Below, in pieces: positions 51,586-59,134 of a stretch of DNA of 59,134 bases. The DNA is taken from the NCBI RefSeq assembly GCF_023242475.1, contig NZ_JALJFG010000041.1, forward strand, positions 1 to 59,134, in the 5' to 3' direction. Positions within the stretch are counted from its first letter, which is position 1; every line of letters begins with the position of its first letter. Origin of the DNA: Pseudomonas sp. MWU15-20650. Lineage in GTDB: Bacteria; Pseudomonadota; Gammaproteobacteria; Pseudomonadales; Pseudomonadaceae. A program made the translations under genes and the position numbers. Under the pieces are notes generated by a model, which saw only the letters and a program-made list of their open reading frames with translations, had not been told where the DNA came from and did no database searches.

Positions 51586-53625
51586 ATGACCGCTGCTGCC
51601 TACCCGAACCTGCTGGCCCCGTTGGACCTGGGTTTTACCACCTTGCGCAACCGCACCCTGATGGGCTCGATGCACACCGGCCTGGAAGAAAAACCTGGCG
51701 GTTTCGAGCGCATGGCGGCGTACTTTGCCGAGCGCGCCCGTGGTGGCGTGGGCCTGATGGTCACCGGCGGCATTGGCCCCAATGATGAAGGCGGCGTGTA
51801 TGCCGGTGCGGCCAAGCTGACTACCGAGGCAGAAGCGCACAAGCACAAGATCGTCACCCAAGCGGTGCATGAAGCGGGCGGCAAGATCTGCATGCAGATC
51901 CTCCACGCGGGCCGTTATGCCTACAGCCCAAAACAGGTCGCACCCAGTGCGATTCAAGCGCCGATCAACCCGTTCAAGCCCAACGAGTTGGATGAAGAGG
52001 GCATCGAGAAGCAGATCCAGGATTTTGTCACCTGCTCGCTGCTGGCCCAGGTGGCCGAGTACGACGGTGTGGAAATCATGGGCTCCGAAGGCTACTTCAT
52101 TAACCAATTCCTCGCCGCTCACACCAACCACCGTACTGACCGTTGGGGGGGCAGCTACGAAAACCGCATGCGCTTGGCGGTAGAAATCGTGCGTCGTGTA
52201 CGCGAAGCGGTCGGCCCGAACTTCATCATTATCTTCCGCCTGTCGATGCTCGACCTGGTCGAGGGTGGCAGCACCTGGGACGAAATCGTGCAACTGGCCA
52301 AGGCCATCGAACAGGCCGGCGCGACGCTGATCAACACCGGTATCGGCTGGCACGAAGCGCGTATCCCGACCATCGCCACCAAGGTGCCGCGGGGGGCTTT
52401 CAGCAAAGTCACCGCCAAATTGCGCGGTGCGGTGAGCATTCCGCTGATCACCACCAACCGTATCAACACTCCGGACATTGCCGAGCAGATCCTGGCAGAA
52501 GGCGATGCCGACATGGTCTCGATGGCGCGGCCGTTCCTCGCTGACCCAGAGTTCGTCAACAAGGCCGCAGCCGGCCGCGCGGATGAAATCAACACCTGCA
52601 TCGGGTGCAACCAAGCTTGCCTGGACCACACCTTCGGCGGCAAGTTGACCACGTGCCTGGTGAACCCGCGGGCCTGTTATGAAACCGAGCTCAACTACCT
52701 GCCGGTCAAGCAGATCAAGAAAATTGCCGTGGTCGGGGCCGGCCCTGCGGGGCTGGCAGCGGCTACCGTTGCCGCCGAACGTGGCCACCAAGTGACGTTG
52801 TTCGATTCCGCCAGTGAGATTGGTGGCCAGTTCAATATCGCCAAGCGCGTACCGGGCAAGGAGGAGTTTTTCGAAACCCTGCGCTACTTCAAGCGCAAAT
52901 TGCAGACCACGCATGTCGAGCTGTGCCTCAACACTCGCGTGACGGTAGAGCAACTGGCGACAGGCGGTTATGACGAGATCATCCTGGCCACCGGTATCGC
53001 ACCGCGTACGCCGGCCATCCCGGGTATCGAGAATGCCAAGGTACTGAGCTACCTGGACGTGATCCTGGAGCGCAAACCGGTCGGCAAGCGCGTGGCCGTG
53101 ATCGGCGCCGGTGGCATCGGCTTCGACGTGTCGGAATTCCTGGTGCACCAGGGGGTGTCCACCAGCCTGGACCGCGACGCGTTCTGGAAAGAGTGGGGCA
53201 TCGATACCCAACTGCAGGCCCGTGGCGGCGTGGCGGGCATCAAGCCTGAACGCCATGCCCCTGCGCGCGCGGTGTTCCTGCTGCAACGCAAGACTTCCAA
53301 GGTCGGCGACGGCCTGGGCAAGACCACCGGCTGGATTCACCGTACCGGCTTGAAGAACAAGCAGGTGCAGATGCTGAACAGCGTCGAATACCTGAAGATC
53401 GATGATGAAGGTTTGCACATCCGTATCGGTGCCGAGGGTGAACCCCAGGTGCTGGCGGTCGACAACATCGTCATCTGCGCCGGCCAGGACCCGCTGCGTG
53501 AATTGCAGGAGGGCCTGGTGGCTGCGGGCCAGAACGTGCACCTGATTGGCGGTGCCGATGTGGCGGCCGAGCTGGATGCCAAGCGCGCGATCAACCAGGG
53601 CTCGCGCCTGGCCGCCGAGTTGTAA
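51586..53625 (+). CDS. fadH: NADPH-dependent 2,4-dienoyl-CoA reductase (FadH-like)
   Basis: A 679-residue fused flavoenzyme that reduces 2,4-dienoyl-CoA during beta-oxidation of unsaturated fatty acids. The N-terminal old-yellow-enzyme barrel carries FMN, with catalytic Y170 and H256 matching the E. coli residues. The 4Fe-4S cluster ligands are C338, C341, C345 and C357 (TCIGCNQACLDHT). The C-terminal FAD/NADPH domain has VVGAGPAGLAA and VIGAGGIGFDV motifs. ATG 51586 gives the normal start; an earlier frame start at 51514 lies in the leader. Confidence 0.93.
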   Translation: MTAAAYPNLLAPLDLGFTTLRNRTLMGSMHTGLEEKPGGFERMAAYFAERARGGVGLMVTGGIGPNDEGGVYAGAAKLTTEAEAHKHKIVTQAVHEAGGKICMQILHAGRYAYSPKQVAPSAIQAPINPFKPNELDEEGIEKQIQDFVTCSLLAQVAEYDGVEIMGSEGYFINQFLAAHTNHRTDRWGGSYENRMRLAVEIVRRVREAVGPNFIIIFRLSMLDLVEGGSTWDEIVQLAKAIEQAGATLINTGIGWHEARIPTIATKVPRGAFSKVTAKLRGAVSIPLITTNRINTPDIAEQILAEGDADMVSMARPFLADPEFVNKAAAGRADEINTCIGCNQACLDHTFGGKLTTCLVNPRACYETELNYLPVKQIKKIAVVGAGPAGLAAATVAAERGHQVTLFDSASEIGGQFNIAKRVPGKEEFFETLRYFKRKLQTTHVELCLNTRVTVEQLATGGYDEIILATGIAPRTPAIPGIENAKVLSYLDVILERKPVGKRVAVIGAGGIGFDVSEFLVHQGVSTSLDRDAFWKEWGIDTQLQARGGVAGIKPERHAPARAVFLLQRKTSKVGDGLGKTTGWIHRTGLKNKQVQMLNSVEYLKIDDEGLHIRIGAEGEPQVLAVDNIVICAGQDPLRELQEGLVAAGQNVHLIGGADVAAELDAKRAINQGSRLAAEL

Positions 53626-53634
53626 AACGTCAGG

Positions 53635-53664
53635 AGGGGCGGTGTTAGACTACCGCCCCTTTTT
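53635..53664 (+). terminator. Rho-independent terminator of fadH
   Basis: Perfect 9-bp stem AGGGGCGGT/ACCGCCCCT with loop GTTAGACT and a T-run (53660-53664). Confidence 0.92.
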
Positions 53665-53683
53665 GCACACAGATGTCCCCCTG

Positions 53684-54574
53684 ATGGGCCCTTTTGACTG
53701 GCTTCCTCACGCGCCCCTTGAACCCTTGCAGCTGGACTGGCTGAACGGCGTCGAGCTGGCCGTGTTGCGCCTGGACCGCATCGACCCGCTGATCAGCGGC
53801 AACAAGTGGTTCAAGCTCACCCAATACCTGGCCCAGGCCCAGCAAGCCGCAGCCACTGGCATCATCAGTCTCGGCGGGGCTTACTCCAACCACCTGCACG
53901 CGCTGGCGGCGGCGGGCAAACGCTTTGGCTTCCCGACCGTCGGCCTATTGCGCGGCCATCCCCAAGACACGCCCACGGTCCTCGACCTGAAAGCCTTTGG
54001 CATGCAATTGCATTGGCTGGGTTATGGGGACTATCGCGCGCGCCATGAGCCGGGCTTCTGGTTACCCTGGCGCGAGCAGTATCCCCATCTTTATCCGGTG
54101 CCCGAAGGCGGCGGCGGACTGGCCGGTGCGCAGGGCTGCGCAGTCTTGGTCGAGCAAGCGCGCGCCCAGTTAAGCACGCTTGGCTGGGCGGATTACGACG
54201 GCTGGTGGCTCGCGGCGGGTACCGGCACGACGTTGGCCGGGTTGGTGCTGGCAGAAGCGGGTGCACATCCGGTGTACGGCGCCCTGGCGGTGCCGGATGA
54301 CCACGGCGTGGCGCAGAACGTGAGTGCCATCGTGCAGGGCGGTTATGAACTGCTGGGCGCGAGCCGAGGCGGCTTCGCCAAGGTCGACCCGTTATTGCTT
54401 GAGTTTATCCAGTGCACCGAACAGCACTGCGGCTTGCCGTTGGAACCGCTCTACACCGGCAAGGCGCTGTTGGCCTTGAAGCAGCACATCAAGGCCGCAG
54501 GTTTTGCCCCCGGCACTCGTTTGATCTTCATTCATACCGGTGGCCTGCAAGGCCGGCGAGGGTTTGACGCCTAG
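53684..54574 (+). CDS. PLP-dependent D-cysteine desulfhydrase/ACC deaminase-like enzyme
   Basis: A 296-residue fold-type II PLP enzyme. The lysine that binds PLP is K41 in SGNKWFKL, followed by the LGGAYSNHLHALAAAG phosphate-contact region and a C-terminal FIHTGGLQG loop. The family includes ACC deaminase and D-cysteine desulfhydrase; the sequence does not by itself separate these. The start is ambiguous: ATG 53684 has no clear ribosome-binding site, whereas an in-frame GTG at 53642 follows AGGAGG but lies inside the fadH terminator hairpin. Confidence 0.8.
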   Translation: MGPFDWLPHAPLEPLQLDWLNGVELAVLRLDRIDPLISGNKWFKLTQYLAQAQQAAATGIISLGGAYSNHLHALAAAGKRFGFPTVGLLRGHPQDTPTVLDLKAFGMQLHWLGYGDYRARHEPGFWLPWREQYPHLYPVPEGGGGLAGAQGCAVLVEQARAQLSTLGWADYDGWWLAAGTGTTLAGLVLAEAGAHPVYGALAVPDDHGVAQNVSAIVQGGYELLGASRGGFAKVDPLLLEFIQCTEQHCGLPLEPLYTGKALLALKQHIKAAGFAPGTRLIFIHTGGLQGRRGFDA

Positions 54575-54588
54575 CGCGGTCTCTTTGT

Positions 54589-54680
54589 AGGAGGGGGCTG
54601 GCCACCAATCTCGGTGGGTCAGTCGATGGATTTGTGGGTTGCCCCAACGCCATCGGAGGCAAGCGCCTTCCCACCTGGCA
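54589..54680. repeat. Degenerate REP-like pair overlapping the cytochrome b561 stop
   Basis: TAGGAGGGGGCTGGCCACCA and, inverted, ATCGGAGGCAAGCGCCTTCC. Both are diverged from the standard REP core. The right copy lies within the last codons of the cytochrome b561 gene. Confidence 0.5.
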
Positions 54681-55212
54681 TCATCCGCAAGGCAGTGTTA
54701 TCGCGCAGGATGTAATGGTGAAAGATCCCCGCCAGCGCATGCAGGCCGATCAACCAATAACCGATGTTGCCGAACAGCACGTGCCACCCTTCGATTTCCT
54801 TGGCCAGCGCTTTGTTTTCAGCCAGCAATGGCGGCAGCTCGATACCGTAGAACATCACCGAATGCCCTTCGGCGCTGACGATCAGCCAACCGGCAATCGG
54901 CATGCCGATCATCAAGGCATACAGCGCGAAGTGCATCAGGGTGGCCAGCAGGGTTTGCCACTGCGGCGGCGTCGGCACGATCTTCGGCGCGACGCCCAGG
55001 CTGCGTGCGAACAAGCGCAACCACACCAGTACAAACACGGTGAGGCCGAACATGTAGTGCATTTCCACAATCAACGCGCGTCCGCCGCTGCCTTTGGGAA
55101 ACATCCCGCGCAGTTCAATGCAGGCGTAAACCACCGCCAGCAGCACCACCATCAACCAGTGCAACGCAATCGACATGGTGCTGTAGCGCGTATCGGAATT
55201 TTTCCACGGCAT
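54619..55212 (-). CDS. Cytochrome b561
   Basis: A 197-residue inner-membrane diheme cytochrome with four predicted membrane helices. Candidate heme-binding histidines lie in SIALHWLMVVLLA, EMHYMFGLTVFVL and LHALAGIFHHYILRDN. ATG 55212 with GAGGAA upstream is preferred over the GTG at 55227. It probably transfers electrons between quinol and an oxidant; partner unknown. The last residues read through REP-like DNA, suggesting that the C terminus was extended by the repeat. Confidence 0.87.
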   Translation of the reverse strand: MPWKNSDTRYSTMSIALHWLMVVLLAVVYACIELRGMFPKGSGGRALIVEMHYMFGLTVFVLVWLRLFARSLGVAPKIVPTPPQWQTLLATLMHFALYALMIGMPIAGWLIVSAEGHSVMFYGIELPPLLAENKALAKEIEGWHVLFGNIGYWLIGLHALAGIFHHYILRDNTALRMMPGGKALASDGVGATHKSID

Positions 55213-55326
55213 CGCTTTGTTCCTCACTCATCAGGGCATATCTCCGTTCTTTAGCGACGGAGTCCTTTAACTGTATGCCGGTTTTGAGCGATTTGCCTGG
55301 CGCAAGTGCGGTTGTTTTGACCTCTA

Positions 55327-56154
55327 TCAGTGGCTTTGCGGCATTTCCCCACGCGCCAGGCGCTGATTGATGTCGGTGATGACTGACGGCAGGTCGTTAA
55401 GGGTATCGATCCGATAATGTGGGCGTGAACCTTCGAACAGGGCTTCGATACGCTTGCGCTCGCGGGCCAATGTGGCGCTGTCCAGGGCACGGAATTGCTC
55501 GTAGGTCAGGCCCAGGGCGTTGCCGGAGCAGGTCAGGGCCACGGTCCACATCCCGGCACGACGGCCTTCCAGGATGCCCGGCACGGTGTCGTCGACCTTC
55601 ACGCACGCCGCCACATCATCAATGCCCAGCGCGATCACGTTGGCCAGTGCCTGGGCCGGCCATGGGCGGCCGTTGGGCACTTCGTCGGTAGCGACCACGT
55701 GGTCGGCGATATAGCCGTTGGTGGCGGCCAGGGCGACGACCTTATCCATCACTTGCTTGGGATAGCCCGAGCAGGAGCCGATCTTGATCCCCTGCACACG
55801 CAGGCGGGCGATGGTGTCGAGGGCGCCAGGGATCAGGGCCGAGTGCTCGGCGATCTTTTCGATCTGCAACGGCATGAAGCGCTGGTAGATGGCTGTCACG
55901 TCATCATCGGTCGGCGTGCGGCCGAACGCCTTGCGGTAGCGCTCGGCAACTTGAGGTTGGTCGCAAAGGGTGCGGATATGATCCCACTTGCCCATGCCCA
56001 TCGGGCCACGGGCCTCTTCGATGGACACTTGCACGTCGAACTCGGCGAAGGCTTCGACAAAAATCTGCGTGGGGGCGAAGGAGCCGAAGTCGACCACGGT
56101 GCCGGCCCAGTCGAGGATAACGGCCTGGAGGGTGGTGGGGTTTTCATAGTTCAT
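55327..56154 (-). CDS. phnX: Phosphonoacetaldehyde hydrolase
   Basis: A 275-residue HAD-superfamily enzyme that splits phosphonoacetaldehyde to acetaldehyde and phosphate. The nucleophile is D15 in ILDWAGT, and the Schiff-base lysine, unusual for HAD enzymes, is K56 in MGMGKWDHI. Later HAD motifs are GSCSGYPKQV and CVKVDDTVPGILEGR. It follows phnW by 29 bp on the same strand. Confidence 0.95.
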   Translation of the reverse strand: MNYENPTTLQAVILDWAGTVVDFGSFAPTQIFVEAFAEFDVQVSIEEARGPMGMGKWDHIRTLCDQPQVAERYRKAFGRTPTDDDVTAIYQRFMPLQIEKIAEHSALIPGALDTIARLRVQGIKIGSCSGYPKQVMDKVVALAATNGYIADHVVATDEVPNGRPWPAQALANVIALGIDDVAACVKVDDTVPGILEGRRAGMWTVALTCSGNALGLTYEQFRALDSATLARERKRIEALFEGSRPHYRIDTLNDLPSVITDINQRLARGEMPQSH

Positions 56155-56183
56155 GGTTCAAATCCTGTGGGCAATGGGGGAAA

Positions 56184-57293
56184 TCAGATGTCCAGTACTT
56201 CCATTTCTTGCAGTGCCTGCGCGATCGCCTTGACCGCCGCTTGCATGCCTTGCGCGTCAACGTGGCCGATGCAGCCCACGCGGAAGGTTTCCACTTGGGT
56301 CAGTTTGCCGGGGTAGAGGATGAAACCCTTGGCCTTGACGCGTTCGTAGAAGTCCTTGAACTGGTAGCGCGGGTTTTTCGGGGCGTGGAAGGTGACGATG
56401 ATCGGCGCCTGGATGGCCGCCGGCAGGAAACTGTGCAGGCCCAGTTCGGCCATGCCGTCCAGCAGCGCCTGGCAGTTGTCGGCATAGCGTTGATGACGTG
56501 CCGGCAAGCCGCCTTCTTCGTGGTACTGCAGCAGCGCTTCGTGCAAGGCGGCAACCACGTGGGTCGGTGGGGTGAAGCGCCACTGGCCGGTCTTGGCCAT
56601 ATAGGTGTGCTGGTCGAACAGGTCCATCGCCAGTGAATGGCAGTTGCCCTGTGCGGTGGCCAGTGCCTGTTTTTCCACGAAGACAAAGCCCATGCCGGGC
56701 ACGCCTTCCAGGCATTTGCCCGAGGCGGCGATCAGCGCGTCGAACGGGACTTCGCGGGCATCGATCGGCAGCGCGCCGAAGGAGCTCATGGCGTCGATGA
56801 TCAGGCGCTTACCGTGGCGTCTGACCACCTCGGCGATTTGCGGCAGCGGGTTGAGAATGCCCGTGCTGGTTTCGCAGTGGATCAGCGCGGTATGGGTGAT
56901 GGCCGGGTCTGCATGCAGCAAACGGTCGACATCGGCGGCAGTGGTGGGGTTGTCTTCGGCAGTTTCAAAGGTGCTGAACGCGCGGCCGAGTACGTCGCAG
57001 ATCTTCGCCAGCCGCTTGCCGTAGGCGCCGTTGATCAACACCAGCACCTTGCCGTCACGCGGCACCAGAGTGCCGATGGCGGCTTCGACGGCGAACGTGC
57101 CACTGCCTTGCAACGGCACGCAATGGTGGCCGGCGCTGGCATGAATGATCGCCAGCAATTGCGTGCAGACGCTGGCAGTGAGTTGGTTGAAACGGTCGTC
57201 CCATGAACCCCAATCCACCATCATGGCCTGGCGAGTGCGGGCAGAGGTGGTCAGGGGGCCAGGAGTCAGCAGGATCGGCGCGGCAGGGGGCAT
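56184..57293 (-). CDS. phnW: 2-aminoethylphosphonate--pyruvate transaminase
   Basis: A 369-residue PLP aminotransferase producing phosphonoacetaldehyde and alanine from 2-aminoethylphosphonate and pyruvate. LLTPGPLTTS opens the protein, and the PLP lysine is K193 in AASGKCLEGVPG. ATG 57293 has GAGG upstream; the TTG-opened frame five codons further out is less likely. First gene of the phnW-phnX operon, divergent from a LysR gene. Confidence 0.95.
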   Translation of the reverse strand: MPPAAPILLTPGPLTTSARTRQAMMVDWGSWDDRFNQLTASVCTQLLAIIHASAGHHCVPLQGSGTFAVEAAIGTLVPRDGKVLVLINGAYGKRLAKICDVLGRAFSTFETAEDNPTTAADVDRLLHADPAITHTALIHCETSTGILNPLPQIAEVVRRHGKRLIIDAMSSFGALPIDAREVPFDALIAASGKCLEGVPGMGFVFVEKQALATAQGNCHSLAMDLFDQHTYMAKTGQWRFTPPTHVVAALHEALLQYHEEGGLPARHQRYADNCQALLDGMAELGLHSFLPAAIQAPIIVTFHAPKNPRYQFKDFYERVKAKGFILYPGKLTQVETFRVGCIGHVDAQGMQAAVKAIAQALQEMEVLDI

Positions 57294-57404
57294 CTCAAGT
57301 CCTCGCAAGGTAGGGGGTTGAAGCTACGGCGCCTAAATTGCAGTTTGGCTTGTCATCAATCAAATTGTTTGTTGTTATGCAAGCTATCAGTGAGGCCGAT
57401 AGTT

Positions 57405-58262
57405 ATGAATCTGTTCCAATTACGTGCATTCGATGCGGTGGCCCGCGAGGGCAGTTTCACTCGGGCCGCCACACGGCTGTTTATCAGCCAGCCGGCGGTG
57501 ACCGGGCATATCAAGGCCCTGGAAGAGCACTACCAGATCCCCTTGTTGCGCCGTACCGCACGGCGGGTGGAGTTGACCGAAGAGGGCGCGCGCCTGGCGG
57601 CGATCACCCGTGCGATCTTTGGCTTGGTAGACGAGGCCCAGGCCCTGCTGGAGGCCAACCGGCAGTTGCTTGCCGGTCGCCTGGAGGTCGCGGCGGATGG
57701 CCCGCACTTGGTCATGCCGATGATCGCCAGCCTGCGCGCGCGCTACCCTGGCATAACGGTGAACCTGCGCTTGGGCAACGCCCAGGAAACCCTCGCGGCG
57801 CTGCTCTCTGAACATGCGGATGTGGCGGTACTGACCGAAGTCGAACCCCGCAGCGGGCTGCATCTGCAACCGCTGAGTGAGTCGCGTATTTGCGCATTGG
57901 TGCCCGCAGGCCACCCCTGGGCAGCGCTGCCCCAGGGCATTGGCCTGACGCAGTTGAACCAGGTCATCATGGTGCTGCGTGAACCCAGCTCTATCACGCG
58001 CCGCACCTTTGATGACGCCTGTCTGGCCGCAGGGGTGCAGCCCAAGGTGTTGCTCGAGCTGGACAGCCGTGAAGCGGTGACCGAGGCCGTCGCCGCGCAG
58101 TTGGGCGTCGGGGTGGTGTCATCGATGGAGGTGAGCCCGGACCCTCGGGTGCAGGCGGTGCCGATCCAGGGCGATGGCCTGGTGAACCGGCATATGCTCG
58201 GTTGCCTGGAGCGGCGCAGGTCGTTGCGCTTGATTCAGGCTTTTTTCGAGTTGGCGCATTGA
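57405..58262 (+). CDS. LysR-family regulator of the phnWX operon
   Basis: A 285-residue LysR protein. The N-terminal HTH is LRAFDAVAREGSFTRAATRLFISQPAVTGHIKALEEHYQIPLLRRTARR, followed by the periplasmic-binding-like effector domain. It is divergent from phnW, the layout known for the phosphonate regulators PhnR/PbfR, so it probably activates the pathway in response to 2-aminoethylphosphonate or an intermediate. ATG 57405 is chosen for the conserved N terminus. The 111-bp gap contains A/T-rich T-N11-A-like sequence. Confidence 0.88.
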   Translation: MNLFQLRAFDAVAREGSFTRAATRLFISQPAVTGHIKALEEHYQIPLLRRTARRVELTEEGARLAAITRAIFGLVDEAQALLEANRQLLAGRLEVAADGPHLVMPMIASLRARYPGITVNLRLGNAQETLAALLSEHADVAVLTEVEPRSGLHLQPLSESRICALVPAGHPWAALPQGIGLTQLNQVIMVLREPSSITRRTFDDACLAAGVQPKVLLELDSREAVTEAVAAQLGVGVVSSMEVSPDPRVQAVPIQGDGLVNRHMLGCLERRRSLRLIQAFFELAH

Positions 58263-58361
58263 CGGTTTTTTGGTGGAACGAAGGGTTTTTGCCCTATAAA
58301 CTCTGCCCCCAAAGCGCCGGCCAGTAGACGTTTCGGCGCGATGGATAGAAGAGAGTGAGTC

Positions 58362-59066
58362 ATGGGCGCACAGTGGAAAGTCAAACATAAAGAAGCGGCA
58401 GCCAATGCCAAGGGCAAGATCTTCGGCAAACTGGTGAAGGAAATCACCATCGCCGCCCGTAACGGAGCGGACACCGCGACCAACGCCCACCTGCGTCTGG
58501 TGGTGGAACAGGCCAAGAAGGCCTCGATGCCCAAGGAAACCCTGGACCGCGCGATCAAGAAGGGCGCCGGTCTGCTCGGCGAAACCGTGCAGTACCACCG
58601 CGTGACCTACGAAGGGTTTGCCCCGCACCAGGTGCCGCTGATCGTCGAGTGCGTGACCGATAACATCAACCGTACCGTGGCGGAAATCCGCGTGGCGTTC
58701 CGCAAGGGGCAACTGGGCGCTTCCGGCTCCGTGGCCTGGGACTTCAACCACGTCGGCCTGATCGAAGCGTCGCCGGACACCCCGGACGCTGATCCGGAAA
58801 TGGCCGCCATCGAAGCGGGTGCCCAGGATTTCGAAGCGGGTGAAGAAGGCGCGACCCTGTTCATCACCGAGACCACCGATCTGGACGCCGTACAGAAAGC
58901 GCTGCCGGAGCAGGGTTTTACCGTGCTGTCGGCCAAGTTGGGCTACATCGCGAAGAACCCGGTGAGCGGTTTGACCGATGAGCAGATGGCTGAAGTCGAG
59001 GCTTTCCTGGAAGGCCTGGACAACCATGACGACGTGCAGGATATGTTCGTCGGATTGGCCGGCTAA
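58362..59066 (+). CDS. YebC/PmpR-family DNA-binding regulatory protein
   Basis: A 234-residue protein of the TACO1/YebC family, with the typical start MGAQWKVKHKEAAANAKGKIFGKLVKEI and the KGAGLLGE and ASGSVAWDF segments. It is of the YeeN-like subtype rather than the RuvC-linked YebC (no ruvC nearby, and this N terminus differs from the usual MAGHSKWANIKHRK). Members are transcription regulators or help ribosomes pass polyproline. Confidence 0.88.
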   Translation: MGAQWKVKHKEAAANAKGKIFGKLVKEITIAARNGADTATNAHLRLVVEQAKKASMPKETLDRAIKKGAGLLGETVQYHRVTYEGFAPHQVPLIVECVTDNINRTVAEIRVAFRKGQLGASGSVAWDFNHVGLIEASPDTPDADPEMAAIEAGAQDFEAGEEGATLFITETTDLDAVQKALPEQGFTVLSAKLGYIAKNPVSGLTDEQMAEVEAFLEGLDNHDDVQDMFVGLAG

Positions 59067-59084
59067 AACGCGGTCCAACTGGGG

Positions 59085-59108
59085 GAGGGAGCAAACCCCC
59101 TCCCACTT
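59085..59108. repeat. REP element at the end of the window
   Basis: GGGGAGGGAGCAAACCCCCTCCC is a diverged REP core downstream of the YebC-family gene. The element may continue past the window. Confidence 0.65.
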
Positions 59109-59134
59109 TTACGGTGCTGTGTCAGGCCAATTAA

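Overview
The window looks like a chromosomal segment of a Pseudomonas of the P. fluorescens group. Three things support this: the gene order folD - four tRNAs - tig - clpP - clpX - lon - hupB - ppiD, the many dispersed palindromic repeats with the core GGGGGCTTGCTCCC, and the uniformly pseudomonad-looking proteins. No plasmid, prophage or insertion-sequence structure is visible. The only mobile-type gene is a REP-associated tyrosine transposase lying among REP copies.

Layout. (1) 1-540: gene-free DNA with REP-like copies and a dispersed repeat that folds into a strong three-way-junction (cloverleaf-like) structure. (2) 544-3940: sulfide/persulfide detoxification, with a metallo-beta-lactamase-fold persulfide dioxygenase diverging from an ArsR/BigR-type sensor, a sulfide:quinone oxidoreductase and a TauE/SafE exporter. 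A perfect palindromic operator lies between the divergent genes. (3) 3982-8746: the most striking locus. A match to the HrpL-dependent hrp box stands just upstream of a 1562-residue protein that has a type III secretion-like N terminus, a toxin-like central part, six helix-rich repeats of about 64 residues arranged as two blocks of three, a basic Arg-Lys-Arg patch and a C-terminal SET (protein lysine methyltransferase) domain. I read this as a candidate orphan type III effector. (4) 8874-11659: an EmrB/EmrA-like efflux pair. (5) 11757-13484: uronate oxidation (uronate dehydrogenase plus SMP-30 lactonase). (6) 13609-15297: GNAT - copC - copD. (7) 15441-23798: reductive pyrimidine degradation (TetR regulator, preA, preT, dihydropyrimidinase, NCS1 permease, M20 carbamoylase). 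(8) 23814-24843: RAYT with REP arrays. (9) 24868-30647: a complete RND efflux operon. (10) 30875-33349: small envelope genes and pbpG.

Region (11), 33558-44345, is the conserved housekeeping block: folD, tRNA-Arg/His/Leu/His, trigger factor, ClpP, ClpX, Lon (with a heat-shock sigma32-like promoter), HU-beta and PpiD. A 76-nt tRNA-like relic lies between hupB and ppiD. (12) 44373-54574: nhaA, a divergent MFS/LysR pair, a DUF2242 lipoprotein, a 28-codon acidic ORF, an AraC regulator with a nitrilase-fold protein that lacks canonical catalytic residues, a FadH-type dienoyl-CoA reductase and a D-cysteine desulfhydrase/ACC deaminase-like enzyme. (13) 54619-59066: cytochrome b561, the 2-aminoethylphosphonate pathway (phnW, phnX, divergent LysR) and a YebC-family regulator.

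All assignments come from reading the sequence. No database search was run, so family names rest on motif recognition and gene context.
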